Below are positions 49,353 through 60,800 of a DNA stretch of 64,000 nucleotides, one piece after another. A model generated the notes under the pieces. It had not been told where the DNA came from. It made no database searches and saw only the letters and a program-made list of their open reading frames with translations. The stretch covers positions 5,027,001-5,091,000 of the forward strand of contig OX419758.1 in assembly GCA_948567375.1 (NCBI GenBank), in the 5' to 3' direction. Within the stretch, counting starts at the first letter, position 1, and the number at the start of each line of letters is the position of its first letter. This DNA comes from Lunularia cruciata. Its lineage: Eukaryota; Streptophyta; Marchantiopsida; Lunulariales; Lunulariaceae. Position numbers and translations under genes: made by a program.

Positions 49353-49455
49353 CTCAATTCACTTGATTTCAATTTGTAATCAATGAGAAGGAGTATATAT
49401 TAAGATGTTTTACTTCAATTGATATCAATTTGTAACCAATGAGAAGGAGTATATA
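49353..49455. repeat. Direct repeat, two units
   Basis: Two copies of a unit around 'CAATTTGTAA(T/C)CAATGAG' followed by AAGGAGTATATA, spaced 56 bp. A weaker third relative lies near 49231-49270. Confidence 0.7.
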
Positions 49456-49492
49456 AAAAAAAATTTCACTTGCACTTTTGTTCCTCGAACTT

Positions 49493-49713
49493 GGAAAATT
49501 CTTGTAGCACACTTTGTTTTGAGAAATGTATATGGCTCTTTTTGCTCAAGGTTCAAGAGAGGGAATTTGGAAAATTCTAATAGTGCTCTTTGTTTTTAGA
49601 AATGTATGTGGCTCTTATTTCTCAAGGTTCAAGAGATGGAATTTTGCAAATTCTAGAAACCACTCTTTGTTTTACAAAATGGTTCGTATTAGCTCAAGGT
49701 TTCAAGAGAGGGA
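49493..49713. repeat. Tandem repeat, about 76 bp x 3
   Basis: Three imperfect units, each with a GGAAAATTCT-like start, CTTTGTTTT, AAATGTAT-TGGCTC and GCTCAAGGTTCAAGAGAGGGA. Units start near 49493, 49569 and 49645. Non-coding as far as can be seen. Confidence 0.8.
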
Positions 49714-50399
49714 TCACTTTGAAAGCAAGGCTTTGAGAGGATTGGTTATCAAGGTAAGGATTTAGGAGGGAGATTGCTTGACGCAAGACAAGGTTTGGGA
49801 TTGTTTGTGGTTTTGATCAAAGGATGGAGGGTTGTTTGGGGTTTCACTTAGAAGAGTGAAATGGGAGAGGTTTTAGGAAAGGAACTTTGAACTGCACACT
49901 TTAAGATGAACAATACTTATAAAATTCACACTTTAGGAGAAATACTTATATGTGTACACTTTCACTATAACTAAAAACTTAGGCACACTTTTGAATAATT
50001 TGGAACATACTTATATGGACACATTTTCACGCACTTTGGGTGGAACACTTATATAATTTGAGCACATTTTTATACTTTAAGAGACTTCTTATGAAACTTG
50101 ATGAAGAATGTATACATAATTTATACATGAATGGATCAACCAAAATTTTTATATACAATGGATCAAATTGCATATATATAAAAAGTTCAATTTGAATAAT
50201 GTATACAATTTTTTTTACTTAAGTGTAGAATGTAAGGGTAAATGCAATCCAAATTCAAAAAGTATGCTCAATTGATGCTCAAATGTAGATATAAAAATGA
50301 TATGTATATGTACATAAAATAATTTAACATCATGTGGTAGAGGCTGGGTGATTGGTATACTCCATCATGATATCCTTTTGAATTAGTATCTAGTGAGAG
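49714..50399. other. AT-rich DNA flanking the giant LTR
   Basis: Contains loosely repeated CACTTT/ACACTTTTA motifs (49880-50080). No gene recognised. Ends at the giant LTR start. Confidence 0.4.
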
Positions 50400-50805
50400 T
50401 GTGGTACATACATTTTTATTTTTGTGAGTTTTTAGAGAAGAAGTGAATTGTTGAAGCCAAAAGGAAGAAAGACGAGAAGAATTGTGGGTTTGGATCCAAA
50501 CTGAGGAAGTAAAATTCATGGTAGAGGAAAAAAAGACTCAGATTGGATTGAAAGTGCAATAGACCTAAAATAAGGTTACTTTGCATTAAAATGATCAACT
50601 TGATCCAAAAACACCTTACCAACTTTAGCTCGGGCCGTACCAACCAATAAGGTATAATCAGTGAAATGGCTACTTTGTGTTAGGATAAATTTGAGAGTGA
50701 CAAGAGTAAGTCATGCAAAACATGTGAGTTTTGATTAAGGCTTGATTGAAGAAAGACTACAAATTGGAGAAATATAAAATTGAGACTTAGCAAGGGAAAT
50801 TTTCA

Positions 50806-53343
50806 ATGCTAAAGCAATATCATTTTCCTTTGAAGAATTGTCTTCAAGGAATTAGAATCATGAGCCAAGTCCCGGGGTTAATTTGTGAGAAATCAGGAGT
50901 TAGTGAACACACTATGCCAATGAAGGGCAACAAATTCTGGACTGCAATGAATTGCAGTCAAGAATCCTGCAATGTTGAGGTTAGATATGCTAGCTAGGAT
51001 CAAAGTCTTGAGCCAACTAAGGATCATGTTTCTGGCCTGGAACTGGAACTTGAGTTTTCTAGAGTTCATGGTAGAAATTACTAGTAGTAATTGTATAGAT
51101 GGTCCTAAGGTGGAAGAGAAGAGAGGAAATATGACTCGATGGATTGAGTCAGATTGAAGACTTGTGTTGGTAAGATATGCAAGCAAGTAGACAAGATCAT
51201 ATTTCTGATTGGGTTGAAGAGTACCTTCAATGCAACTTGAATGAAGAACGTGTATAAGATAGAAACCTATAGAGACCCAATGAAGCAAAGTATCATTAGG
51301 GCTCTGATGGCCATGTTGAAGCCAAAGTGAACCACCTATGTTATGAAGCATTAGGCGGTTTTCTTTCACCTCATGTTTGCAGGAGAGAAGGTGAATTGGG
51401 TAAGGTGCTTCTACCACAAAACAAGACAAATGATTCCTTTGGGTTTCCTACCCCATTACTTTCTACCTCTTGCAACACATCTTTACTTGAGTTTGAACTT
51501 GCTTAGTTTTAAGGAGAGAAAGAAGATGGTTTCATATTTCCATCCAAATTTTTGTTGAGATGCAAATGATAAAGAACAATGTTATATGGCAAAAATCAAA
51601 GAAGGAGATGAGTACTTTGCCAAAATTGGATATGAGAAGATGGTGATAATTTCCATCCCAAAGTCAAGGAAGAGTAGACCCAAGGAATATGGTATACTAG
51701 GTGAAGAGAAGGACAACTAGGAGATTGACCTTGAGACATGAGATAATGGTGGTCAATTTATCATTGGAGTTGAGTCGGAGGCAGAAGTAGAGTCCAACAT
51801 GGGGACTTTGAGGAAGAAAAACTCACTTTGAAGAGTAAGGAGTCAAGCAATGAAAGTTAAGGGAAGCTTGAAGTTCAATATTCAGCCAAAGAAATGGCTG
51901 AGGAGGAGGATTAGGAGTTCCATGTGGAAATTGAGCATATGGAAGGAGGCGATACCCTTACTTAAAATTACCCAAAGATGACATTCTAGAAGAGAGAGTG
52001 GAAGAACCAAGTGTGGTGTTCTAGAATGAAGTAAGATTGAGAAGGAGTTTGCAATCTGCTAGTGCAGGGCAGAGTTGAGCAAAAGATGACGAAGGAAACT
52101 CAAAAGAAGTTGGCCTAAAGATAAGGAGATTGAGAATTTGGGTTAAGACACCATTGAATGTATTATTTATGGAAGTTGGCAACAAAGATGCATTCCAAGA
52201 CATAAACTACCCATCAAGTGTAGTTTATCCCTTACTAGTGCATTTGCAGGAGAAGATGAAGGAGATGAAGAAAGATCATCCAAAGGTGAGGGATGAGCTT
52301 CAGGTGGTGAAGAAGTTGAGTAATGAAGTCCTTCAATTGAAGGAGCAATTGACCAATGTGAGGAGGAAGCCAAAGTCCTTTAGGTGGATGTGGTGATTTG
52401 CTCATAGAGTGTAAAAGACTTGCATGAGAGTTTCTAAAAGTGTGGAGATTTCTTGGAATGCCAAAAGGAAGAGTTGAAGGAGCAAAAGGTAATGTTCAAG
52501 AAATTGAAGGAAGAATTCAATGATGCTCAACTCAAAGTGATGCATTCTAAGAAAAGAGCACTAATAAATGAACGTGCAAGGGAGTAGTTGAGGTCAGTTG
52601 CAGCAGAGAAAGATCAGGCCTTGCAAAATGAGAACTAGCAAGTTGAGGTCGTGAAGAAGAGAGGTTGTGGGATATAGTCAAGAGCTAAAAAGCTCAAGTT
52701 GTGCCCTTGGCTGAAGAGCGAAAGAAGATAGAGAGGAAGCATGTTGAGGAGTTGAGGATGCTTTAGAAGAAGTTGAAGGAGTAGATGACTCAAGGCAAGT
52801 CAACCTCATAGAAGGAGTTGGGATCAATGGAGGAGATTGTCATCAAATTGAAGGCAATATTCAGCACTGGAGCTAGAGTGTAATGAGAGGAATCATACTT
52901 GCATGAGTTGAAATTGTTGGTGTAGTAGAATTGGAAGCATTAGGTGAAGGGCATCAAATTGAATCATTTGTTGATTCATCTTAGAGATAGAGTAAATAGA
53001 AAATGATGAAGTAGGAGATAATGTTTGTCTCAAATTAGATTTGGTAAGATCAGACTTAGATAAACTTGGTCATAGACTAAATGAAACTGTAGTAAATTGA
53101 CCCAAAGTAGTCAAAGGCTGGAGTGCAGTGACTTTGGGTGAGTAACCCAAGTCCACTAAAGAAGTTAGAGTAGAGAAGGAGAAAGTAATTAGTATACCAA
53201 TGACTTCAGTCTCAGTCCAGACCAAAGAAGTGTTGGATGTAGAAGAGGATGTAGAAGTAGTAGATGAACTCAAACTATAGGAGGTGCTTGTAGAGGATTT
53301 GGGTGTAGAAGCTAGAGTCAAGGTAGTACTCAGATTGGATTAG
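50806..53343 (+). pseudogene. U3-encoded coiled-coil protein gene, degenerate copy
   Basis: About 846 codons from a conserved ATG (406 nt from the LTR start) to a TAG at 53341-53343, with many stops and some frame changes. Its N-terminal part aligns with the minus-strand copy, including 'LRLDMLARIKVLSQLR'. The core is clearest at 51240-51540: 'YRDPMKQ', 'TTYVMKH', 'AVFFHLMFAGEKVNWVRCFYH', 'PHYFLPLATHLYLSLNLLSF', 'MVSYFHPNF'. Downstream it is Lys/Glu-rich with coiled-coil character (about 52230-52800). Family not recognised. Reading the same element strand as the LTR, it lies in U3, upstream of the LTR TATA box. Confidence 0.7.
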
Positions 53344-53463
53344 TAAGTAACAATTTTCAGATTTGAAGTGGTGCAAATGTAGATAGAATGATTCAAATCT
53401 AAGGATCAATAGAAAGTGGTTGAAGTGGTTTAGATAGTTTTGATAATTGTTGAGTGCTTTGCC

Positions 53464-53471
53464 TATATAAA
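53464..53471 (+). promoter_or_regulatory. TATA box of the giant LTR
   Basis: TATATAAA, 121 nt after the U3 ORF stop. In the solo copy TATTTAA (58543-58549, minus) lies 117 nt after the same stop. The distance from TATA to LTR end agrees once the 60 bp of extra tandem units in this copy are removed, so it is the likely start region of the element's genomic RNA. Confidence 0.65.
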
Positions 53472-54079
53472 GTAGTCATTCATAGTGTATTATATTTAGT
53501 ACTGATTTTAAGTTGAGTAAAGCAAAGAGCTGAACTCAATGCTTGTCATTTTAGCTTAAGTCCAAGTACAATCCTACATGTGTGTTTATGAGTGTATGTA
53601 GAAGGTTGGATTGCAATCAGAGTGTGTTAGATTTTAGATTTTGCAGCTTTGGTGTTCATTCTATGTTTTTGATCTTGAGTGGATGGCAGTCGGACCCAAT
53701 GCCTTCATGGATCTATGAAGAACTATAGTGTTGTTAGTATCTATAAGTTGTGATTGCAGGCACTAGGCTGATGCAAAGTCATTTTGATTGAGGAAGTTGT
53801 ACCTTTAGTGGAGGGCTGGAATGCAATTCTAAGGCAAAGTCACTTTGTGGTGAAGTAGCCTTCTTCAAAGCAATTACATCATCACAATCAACATCAATTT
53901 GGAGAGGATCTGAAAAATTGTGATTTTGGGTAACTTTTAATTGTGACAAGAGTTGTTGTTGAGCACTTGTTACTCTTTTCTAGGTGTGGTTTCTAACCAA
54001 GAGGCTAAAGAAAAAATCAAGAAGAACTACATTGTCACATTTTACTTTGTATTTGACAATTCTTGACCATTATCTCTAT

Positions 54080-54169
54080 GAGAATGAACAATTACTCGTT
54101 AATTACTTTGGGAATGAACAATTACTCAATAATTACTTTGGGAATGAACAATTACTCATTGATTATTGC
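54080..54169 (+). repeat. 30-bp tandem triplication within U5
   Basis: Three near-identical 30-bp units around GGAATGAACAATTACTC. The solo LTR copy has a single unit at the homologous place, so the expansion happened in this copy or its lineage. Confidence 0.85.
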
Positions 54170-54204
54170 AAAAGTGATATTTGCTAGGTTGTCACATGAT
54201 TTTT

Positions 54205-54222
54205 TGGCGCCGCTGCCAAGGA
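54205..54222 (+). other. Primer-binding site, tRNA-Asp type
   Basis: TGGCGCCGCTGCCAAGGA, close to the TGGCGCCG-TGCC primer sites known from Athila/Tat-group plant gypsy elements. It starts 8 nt after the LTR end and identifies 50400-54196 as a 5' LTR. Confidence 0.7.
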
Positions 54223-54450
54223 GTAGTCCTGAGTCAAAAGGACAAGAAGAAGAAAGACTACCCATCTATTATGCCAACCAACAACTTTTAGTTGCAGAGA
54301 AGAATTAGTACTACTATTGAAAGAGAAACACTTGGAACGGTGTATGCTTGCAAGAATTTTTGCCACTTGTTGAGATAAAAATTGTTGGGATACAACTTTG
54401 TAGTCCATGTGGACCATTATAAATTACAATATTTGGCAAAAAGGTGGATT
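54223..54450 (+). pseudogene. RNase H remnant joined directly to the primer site
   Basis: Only about 30 nt after the primer site the sequence reads a gypsy RNase H: 'LPIYYANQQLLVAEKN', 'RETLGTVYACKNF', 'GYNFVVHVDH', 'LQYLAK', with a few frame changes. Gag, protease and RT should lie between, so about 3-4 kb has been deleted. The Athila/Tat-like wording suits the primer site type, which suggests that it belongs to the giant-LTR element. Confidence 0.6.
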
Positions 54451-55142
54451 TTTCCTATGAGCTGGCCTGTCTCTCACTCAAGATGAACCTCTTATGGCTA
54501 TTATGGTAGTGCACCATGGACTAAGAAGGCAAGGAAACTCAACTCTATCATACTCCTCCAAGGCTAACACTCCAAGACTCAAGACATTGCTCACTAGAGA
54601 GCTTAATGAAAGGGAGATAGTTGCAATGAAAGGATGATGAGTACTCCTTCACCCCTTGTTTATATACTTGTGAAATAGTTACGCACCAAAGTTACTAATT
54701 ACTAGAGTAACTCAAGTTACTAGGCTAAAAGTCAAGTAAAGTCAAAAAGTATAAAGGAATATCCATCCACATGAGCATATTCCATTGAGCATGTGATCTT
54801 ATCTTGACCCAACCACTAAGTCAAGGATTCCTTCACATGGGCTATCCTTGGACTATAGAAGAATCCAAATCAAAAAGGCTTGCGGGCCCCAACGTTCTAA
54901 ACTCTTTCTTCAAAGCCAAACACCTAGGAATAATACCAAGTTAACACACTAGAATCCAAAATAGTAATGCTCATCTTTTCCATTTCCTCTAAAGTAAGGT
55001 CCCCTCTATCTTAGATATGACTAACTTTAGCTAATCATGACTAATGTAGAACCATCCTTTATCTATATATAAATAATATCTCTCAAGTACTTATAATACC
55101 AAGCTAAATATCACAATACCACACTTATGCACAAATGTAACA
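54451..55142 (-). mobile_element. Possible 3' LTR of the gypsy element at 55180-63896
   Basis: Lies where a minus-strand 3' LTR should be. The right border reads ...TGTAACA at 55136-55142, which is TGTTACATTTG on the minus strand, preceded by a purine-rich tract. The left border is not clear and no second copy is in the window to confirm it. Confidence 0.4.
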
Positions 55143-55169
55143 ATCGGACTAAGTTTTCACTTTATCCTC

Positions 55170-57865
55170 AAAATGAAGGTCTCTCTACCTTCTATGATAC
55201 ATCTTCAACTTATCATGGTTAATCCTATTAAAGTATCTTCCTCCAAAATCCTTGAGATCATAGGTGTAATTTCCCCACACCTTCTCCACTATGAAAGGTC
55301 CAAACTACTTAGGCAAAAACTTCTTTTGTACTCTCTTGAATCAAAAAGAATCAAACAAAATTACCCAATCACCTTCTTTGAAAGGTTCCACCTTCTTCTT
55401 GCCTTGCCTCTTGTCATAGCTCTCCTTTTGTTTCTTTTGGGCTTGCTCCACTTGAACCATAGCAACTGCTCTTGCCTCTTTCAAATTCATGAGTTGTTCC
55501 TTCCTTGACTTCTCTGCATCATCTCCTTGTGCTTTCTTCAATCTCTTATGAATGCTTTGGAAGGTAGGAAGATCAAGTGAATAGGTAGGGCAGACTCAAT
55601 ACCATGAAATGGAGAATATCCGTTGGAAGTATTCATGGTTGTCCTATACTCCCACAAAACTGCATGAATCCTCTTGTTCCAATGATGTTTAGCCCCCTCT
55701 ATTTTTGCATCTTTGGCCACCATCATGCACAAGGTCTGATTGGTTCTCTTTGCCAAGCCATTGGAATTTGGCTTATAGGATGTAGTTACTTTGTGTGATA
55801 GAGAAATGTCATAGCATAGCTGTAGTGATGCTTCCTGTAAACTCTCCTCCTCTATCAAAAACCAACTCCAACGGGCATCCAAACCTAGTGATAATGCATT
55901 CATAAAGAAATCTACCAACTTCATCTTCATTCTTGTCCCTCAATGGTCTAGCCTCAACTCACTTGGTAAGGTAATCAATAACTACCACAATGTACCAATT
56001 GTTCCTTGAGGTTCTATTGAGAGGACCTACAAAATCAATTCCCCACTTCTCAAAAGGTCCTAGCAATGGTATTGATCTAAGTGGTGGAGTGGATATAGAC
56101 TTTCTAGAAAAAGCTTGACAAACATGACAAGTTTTGCAATAATCAAGACAATCCTTGAAAGTCCCTCTCCAATGGTAATCTGCATCAAGAATTTTGAAAG
56201 CAGCCACCTTTCTTGCAAAGTGTTCTCCACATACTAAACCTTCATGAAACTCCATTATGAGTTGGATAGACTCTTCCTTACCCATTGCTCTTCAAAGTAG
56301 ACCATCTACTCCTTGGTGAAAAAGAATATCATCCACCATTGTGTAAGGTCTAGATCTTGCTGCAAGGGCCTTCCTCTCCCTAGCATGTGTTCTTCTAGAT
56401 AGTTACCTCTTGTCACAAAATCCACAATCTCCTTGTACTCCATTGGAACCTCTTGATTGATTGAGATTGTCATGAGCTCCTCATCTGGGAAGGAATCATC
56501 CACTAGTTCATCTCTATCATGATCATAGGCCCTAGATAACAAATCTGCATTTGCATGTTTCTTCCTTGGCCTATCCTCAATGGTATAGTCATACTCAGAC
56601 AAGAGTATCATCCACCTTGCTAGTCTCCCTTCCACATTAGGCTTGTTGAAGATGTACTTCAAAGCCTTGTGATCTATGACAACGGTGGCTTCTCTCCAAT
56701 CAAGTAGTGTCTCAACTTCTTGAGACCGAAGATCACTGCCAACCCTTCTCTTCTCCGTGACAAAGTAGTTCTTCTCTGTTAAAACCATCTGCATACTAGC
56801 ATAAGCTATTGGATGATCATGCCCATCTTGGTCTAATTGACTAAGAGAGCATCCTATAGCTACATTAGAAGCATTAGTGTAGAGGATTAAAGGCTTACTC
56901 CAATCAGGTTTAGCAAGAATTGAAGCTACAACAAGGGATTTCTTGAGCTCCTCAAAAGCTTTGAGAGCCTCCTTGTCTTCTAGAATCACCATGTAATCTA
57001 CACCCTTCTTCATATAGATGGTCAATTCATAAGCCATGTTAGAAAATGAGAAGATGAACCTCCTATAGTACCCAAAAATTCCCCAAGAATTGGCATAACT
57101 TTATCAAGCTTGAAGGGAATAGAAGGTCTAAGATTTTCCTCACCTTCTCAAGATCAATTGCTATTCCATCCTTGGAGATGATGTGCCCCAAAACTGGACC
57201 TTCTTCACATCAAAAAATGCACTTCTCTGGGGTCAGTGATGCATTTGCCTCATCCAAGCATTGCAAGACCTTGATTAGGTGCTCAAAGTGCTCCTCCTTG
57301 CTCCCATAGACACAAAATTCATCAATGAAGTCTCTCACAAATTTCCCAATGAAATGTTCAAATACCTTGTTCATGAACCGTTTGGAATGTGGCTGGAGCA
57401 TTGCAAAGCCCAAAAAGCATGACCTTGAAAATGTAAGTTCCCCAAGGTGTGGTGAATGTGGTGAGTTGTTGATACTCTGGTGCAATCTTGATTTGGTTAT
57501 ATCCACTATAACCATCTCCAAAACTATACCTCTCATGACCTGTAACCTCCTCCAAGATCTCATCAATGAATTGCAATGGGTAGTAGTCCTTCTTGCTTAC
57601 AGCATTGAGCTTCTTGTAATCCACACATACCCAAAGCTTGTCATTCTTTTTCTTCACAATGACAATTGGAGACACCCATTCTGAATTCTCCACCTCAAAG
57701 ATAAATCCGGCCTCCTTGAGTTTATCAATCTCCTCCTTCACCACCAAAGATATTGGTGGGCTAATGCAACATTGCTTTTGGCGGATTGGTCTTGCATGTG
57801 ACTCCACCTCTATCTTGTGCCCCTCCAAGGTGACTTCCTTCAAATCCTTGTAACTAAAAGCAAAC
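55170..57865 (-). pseudogene. Athila/Tat-like gypsy pol, second half: RT, RNase H, integrase
   Basis: Minus strand. RT starts at 'HVFAFSYKDLKEV' (57865), with 'WVSPIVIVKKKNDKLWVCVDY', 'DGYSGYNQIKIAPE' (first catalytic Asp present), 'FGLCNAPATFQ'; at 57310-57325 the usual catalytic Asp pair reads Asp-Glu ('DFIDEFCVYG'). RNase H is at 56306-57037 ('YASMQMVLTEKNYFVTEKRR', 'VVIDHKALKYIFNKP', 'KKHANADLLSRA'). Integrase follows: zinc region at 55990-56285 ('CHVCQAFSRKS', 'GIDFVGPL'), core at 55538-55930 ('YKPNSNGLAKRTNQTL'), C-terminus at 55180-55541. No chromodomain. Several frame changes. The DGYSG motif is typical of the Athila/Tat branch. The other half of the ORF lies beyond the solo LTR at 57871-61642. 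Confidence 0.85.
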
Positions 57866-57870
57866 ACATG
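57866..57870. repeat. 5-bp target-site duplication, left copy
   Basis: ACATG at 57866-57870 and again at 61643-61647, flanking the solo giant LTR. Removing the insert and one copy joins 'IFCKFIH' to 'VFAFSYKDL' in frame, restoring the RT reading frame of the host element. Confidence 0.9.
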
Positions 57871-60800
57871 TGTGACAACCCGGCAAATATCACTTTTGCG
57901 GTAATTGAGTAAGTAAAGTTTGTTCCCGTAGAGATACGATTCAGAATTGGTTGAATACAAAGTCAAACAGTAACATGTAGTTCTTCTTGGTTGCGTCTTT
58001 AATCTCTTAGGTAGAAACCACACCCAAAAGAGAGTAACAAGCACTGATTTGCAGTCTTGTCACAAATTAGCACTCCATAATCACAACTCCATCAAATCTT
58101 TCCAAACAATCTTGATTGTGATGATTTAGGCTCTCCCAAAAATGGCACTTCATTGCAAAACAACTTTGACTCAGAATTGTGTTCCACCCCTCCACTGAAG
58201 GCACAACTTCCTTGATCAAAATTGTTTCACATCAACTTCGCACTGCACTCACAAATGCAGAATACTACCAACACTACAATTCCTCTCAGATCTGTCAAGG
58301 CATTGCTCCGATTGCACTTCACTTAGGATCAAACACACAAAATGAAGATCACAGCTGTGGAATCCAACATCCAACAAGCACACTGACTTGCACTTTGAAT
58401 TTCTCCAAACACTCACAAACACAATTTACAAAGTTGATATTCGGAATCAAGCTCAAGCGACGAGCACTACTTCACAGCACTTTGTTTTATCTATTCTCAG
58501 AAATAATGAGCATTGAACAACATGATACTACAAATGCCACTCTTAAATAGTGAATCAATTGAAAATTCTAACAACTATACCGTTCTACAACAACTCTTCT
58601 AACCTGCAGATCCGAAATGACAATACACCTCTTCATATCTACCTCTTCAAATCTCAAATTTATTACTACTCCAATTTGATGTCTACTTCTTCCTCGGCTT
58701 TCAAACCTGAACCCAAAGTAATCTTACTTCCTATCACTCTATCTTCGGGTTTCATATCTTCTACTTCTTCTATCAGATCCAGCAATTCTCTTTCCTGATC
58801 TGAAATTCCACTAGTGGGTAATCTATCTAACTCCTCATCTCCCGACCCACTCTTCTCTAATGTCTCCATCGATAATTCCAAAGACATTTGCACTCCTATG
58901 TTATCTACTTTGGGTTTTGCTCTAACATCCTTCTGAAGTTTTTCTATCTCTATTTTCACTAAGTCTAATCTAATTGAAATGTTATCTTCTACTTCTAATA
59001 TCTTCCGGTCTACCTGAGTTCTGAGACTAATTAACAAGGCGTTCATATTTGTGTCTTTTGCCTGTCTTCGCCTCGTCTCCTGCACCAACAACTTCAACTT
59101 GTGCAGTCTCGTCTCCTCAATCCAAACACTGGCTTCTGTACTTAGCATTGCATTCATTCGGAGTACTATCTCCTTCAATGGCTCCAATCTGGTCTTCCTC
59201 TCACGCTCACGATCTGCAAGCCAGTCCTCTCGGTACATTGCCAACTCTGCTTCAAAGTCGGCTTTCACCGTCTCCTTCTCCTTCTCCTTCTGTACAATCT
59301 TCTCCTCCTGATTACAAAGTAATTTGCGTAGTCGTTCATCTTCTCGGTGTCGTGCCGCCAACTCTCTTTTCCAGAGTTGCTTCTTCTCCTCGACACTCTC
59401 CATCACTCTATTGAGCTCCTGATCCTTGCCATAGCATGGATTACTTCTACTCTTGAATCAGCAAACTGCTGCTTCAAGATCTCGTACTCTACTACTTATC
59501 TTTCCCTTGCTATGTCACTCTTCCTCACAAGATCCTCTCGATAGCTCAATTCTCTCTTCAGGTCTTCAATTACCTGACTTCTCTCTACTGCCTCCGCTCG
59601 TAGTACTTCCCTTTCCTTCTCACCTCGGGTTATACTCTTCTTCAACTCCAAGTTTTCTTCTTCTAATTGCGCTAATACCTGCAACACAGTCATCACCTTC
59701 GGACATGTCGACTGCATTTCCTTCTTCTTATACTCCATCTTTACCAGTAAGGGACATACCACATCCTGCAGGTACTCCACTCCATTGCTTGTGGTTACTT
59801 CTTTGCGTGTGGCCACTTCTCTTCGTACTTTGTGTTCATCTGATACTCACCTTTTTCTCTGCAATCTTTGTATTGGAATTGATACCTCACTTCTCGAGCT
59901 TTCTCCTACCTCTTCCTTCACTTTACTTGGCCCCGCTTCACACTTCGCCTTACATCTCGAGCAAACTCCTCGCTGTACTTCGATCTTCTTCTCTTTGGGC
60001 ACAATTACTTTGTCTTCTAATTGTGTGTTGTCTTCGGCTTCTATCTTGGCTCGTACTTCTTCTTCGTATTCTTCAGCCGCTGGTGCCAATGTCATCTCTC
60101 CCCCTTCATCACTATCATTGCTCGTATCTCCGCTCTGCAGCGTTAGCTCAAGCTCCTCCTCGTGTTCCGAGTCTTCAGTTTTGAGCTCGGCATCTCCTTT
60201 TGAGTCTTCATCCTCCAACTCAATTACCATCATACTTCTCCTCGGGTTGCCTCTCTGCATCTCTCGAGGTTTCTTGATGTCTTCGGCTTCCCCTTTCCAA
60301 CTTCTCTTCTTCGTAGTCGGAGTACTCACTACAACCTCCACGTTCTTCCCCGTCTTTGCATAGTAATCATCAGTGCTCCTGATCTGCAAGATGTATTGCT
60401 GCTCCTCGACGTCGACGTCTCTTCTCAAGTCGGGATGGAAGTGAGACACCATTCTGTTTTGCTCCGCCAAATTGAGCAAATTCAACCCGAGGTAGAAATG
60501 TGTTGCAAATGGCACGATGTAGTGGGGAGGCGACTTATCCCGCAAATTCCACACCATCTGCCTTGTTCTCCCATGGAAGCACCTCGCCTAATTAATAGGT
60601 TCTCCTACAAACAACTTATGGAAGAACACTGCTTGGTGCTTCATCACATAAGTTGTTCTCTCCGACTTCAAGATTACCATGAGAGCACTCACAATCCCTC
60701 TCTTCACTGGATCCTTGTAACTCTCAACCTTATACCCATTCTTTGTTCTCTTCAAAGAGAAAGTGTCTCTCACCTCCTGAGTCTCCTGAGCTATCTCTCC

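Larger units (their letters stand above)
50400..54196 (+). mobile_element. Giant LTR (about 3.8 kb), plus-strand 5' LTR of a Ty3/gypsy-type element
   Basis: Begins TGTGGTACATACATTTTTATTTTT and ends GCTAGGTTGTCACA. It is homologous along its length to the solo LTR at 57871-61642, read in opposite orientation. It is followed after 8 nt by a tRNA-Asp-type primer site, so it is a 5' LTR. It contains the U3 ORF (50806-53343), a TATA box (53464-53471) 121 nt after that ORF, and about 730 bp of R-U5. It is much decayed and poor in CpG compared with the solo copy. At about 3.8 kb it is near the upper end for plant LTRs. Confidence 0.78.

Noticed and set aside
59453..60363. Long plus-strand frames (up to 243 residues) rich in Ser, Leu and Pro
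   Set aside because: They are antisense to the Glu/Lys-rich coiled-coil ORF, which explains the composition; the minus-strand frame is conserved between copies and these are not.
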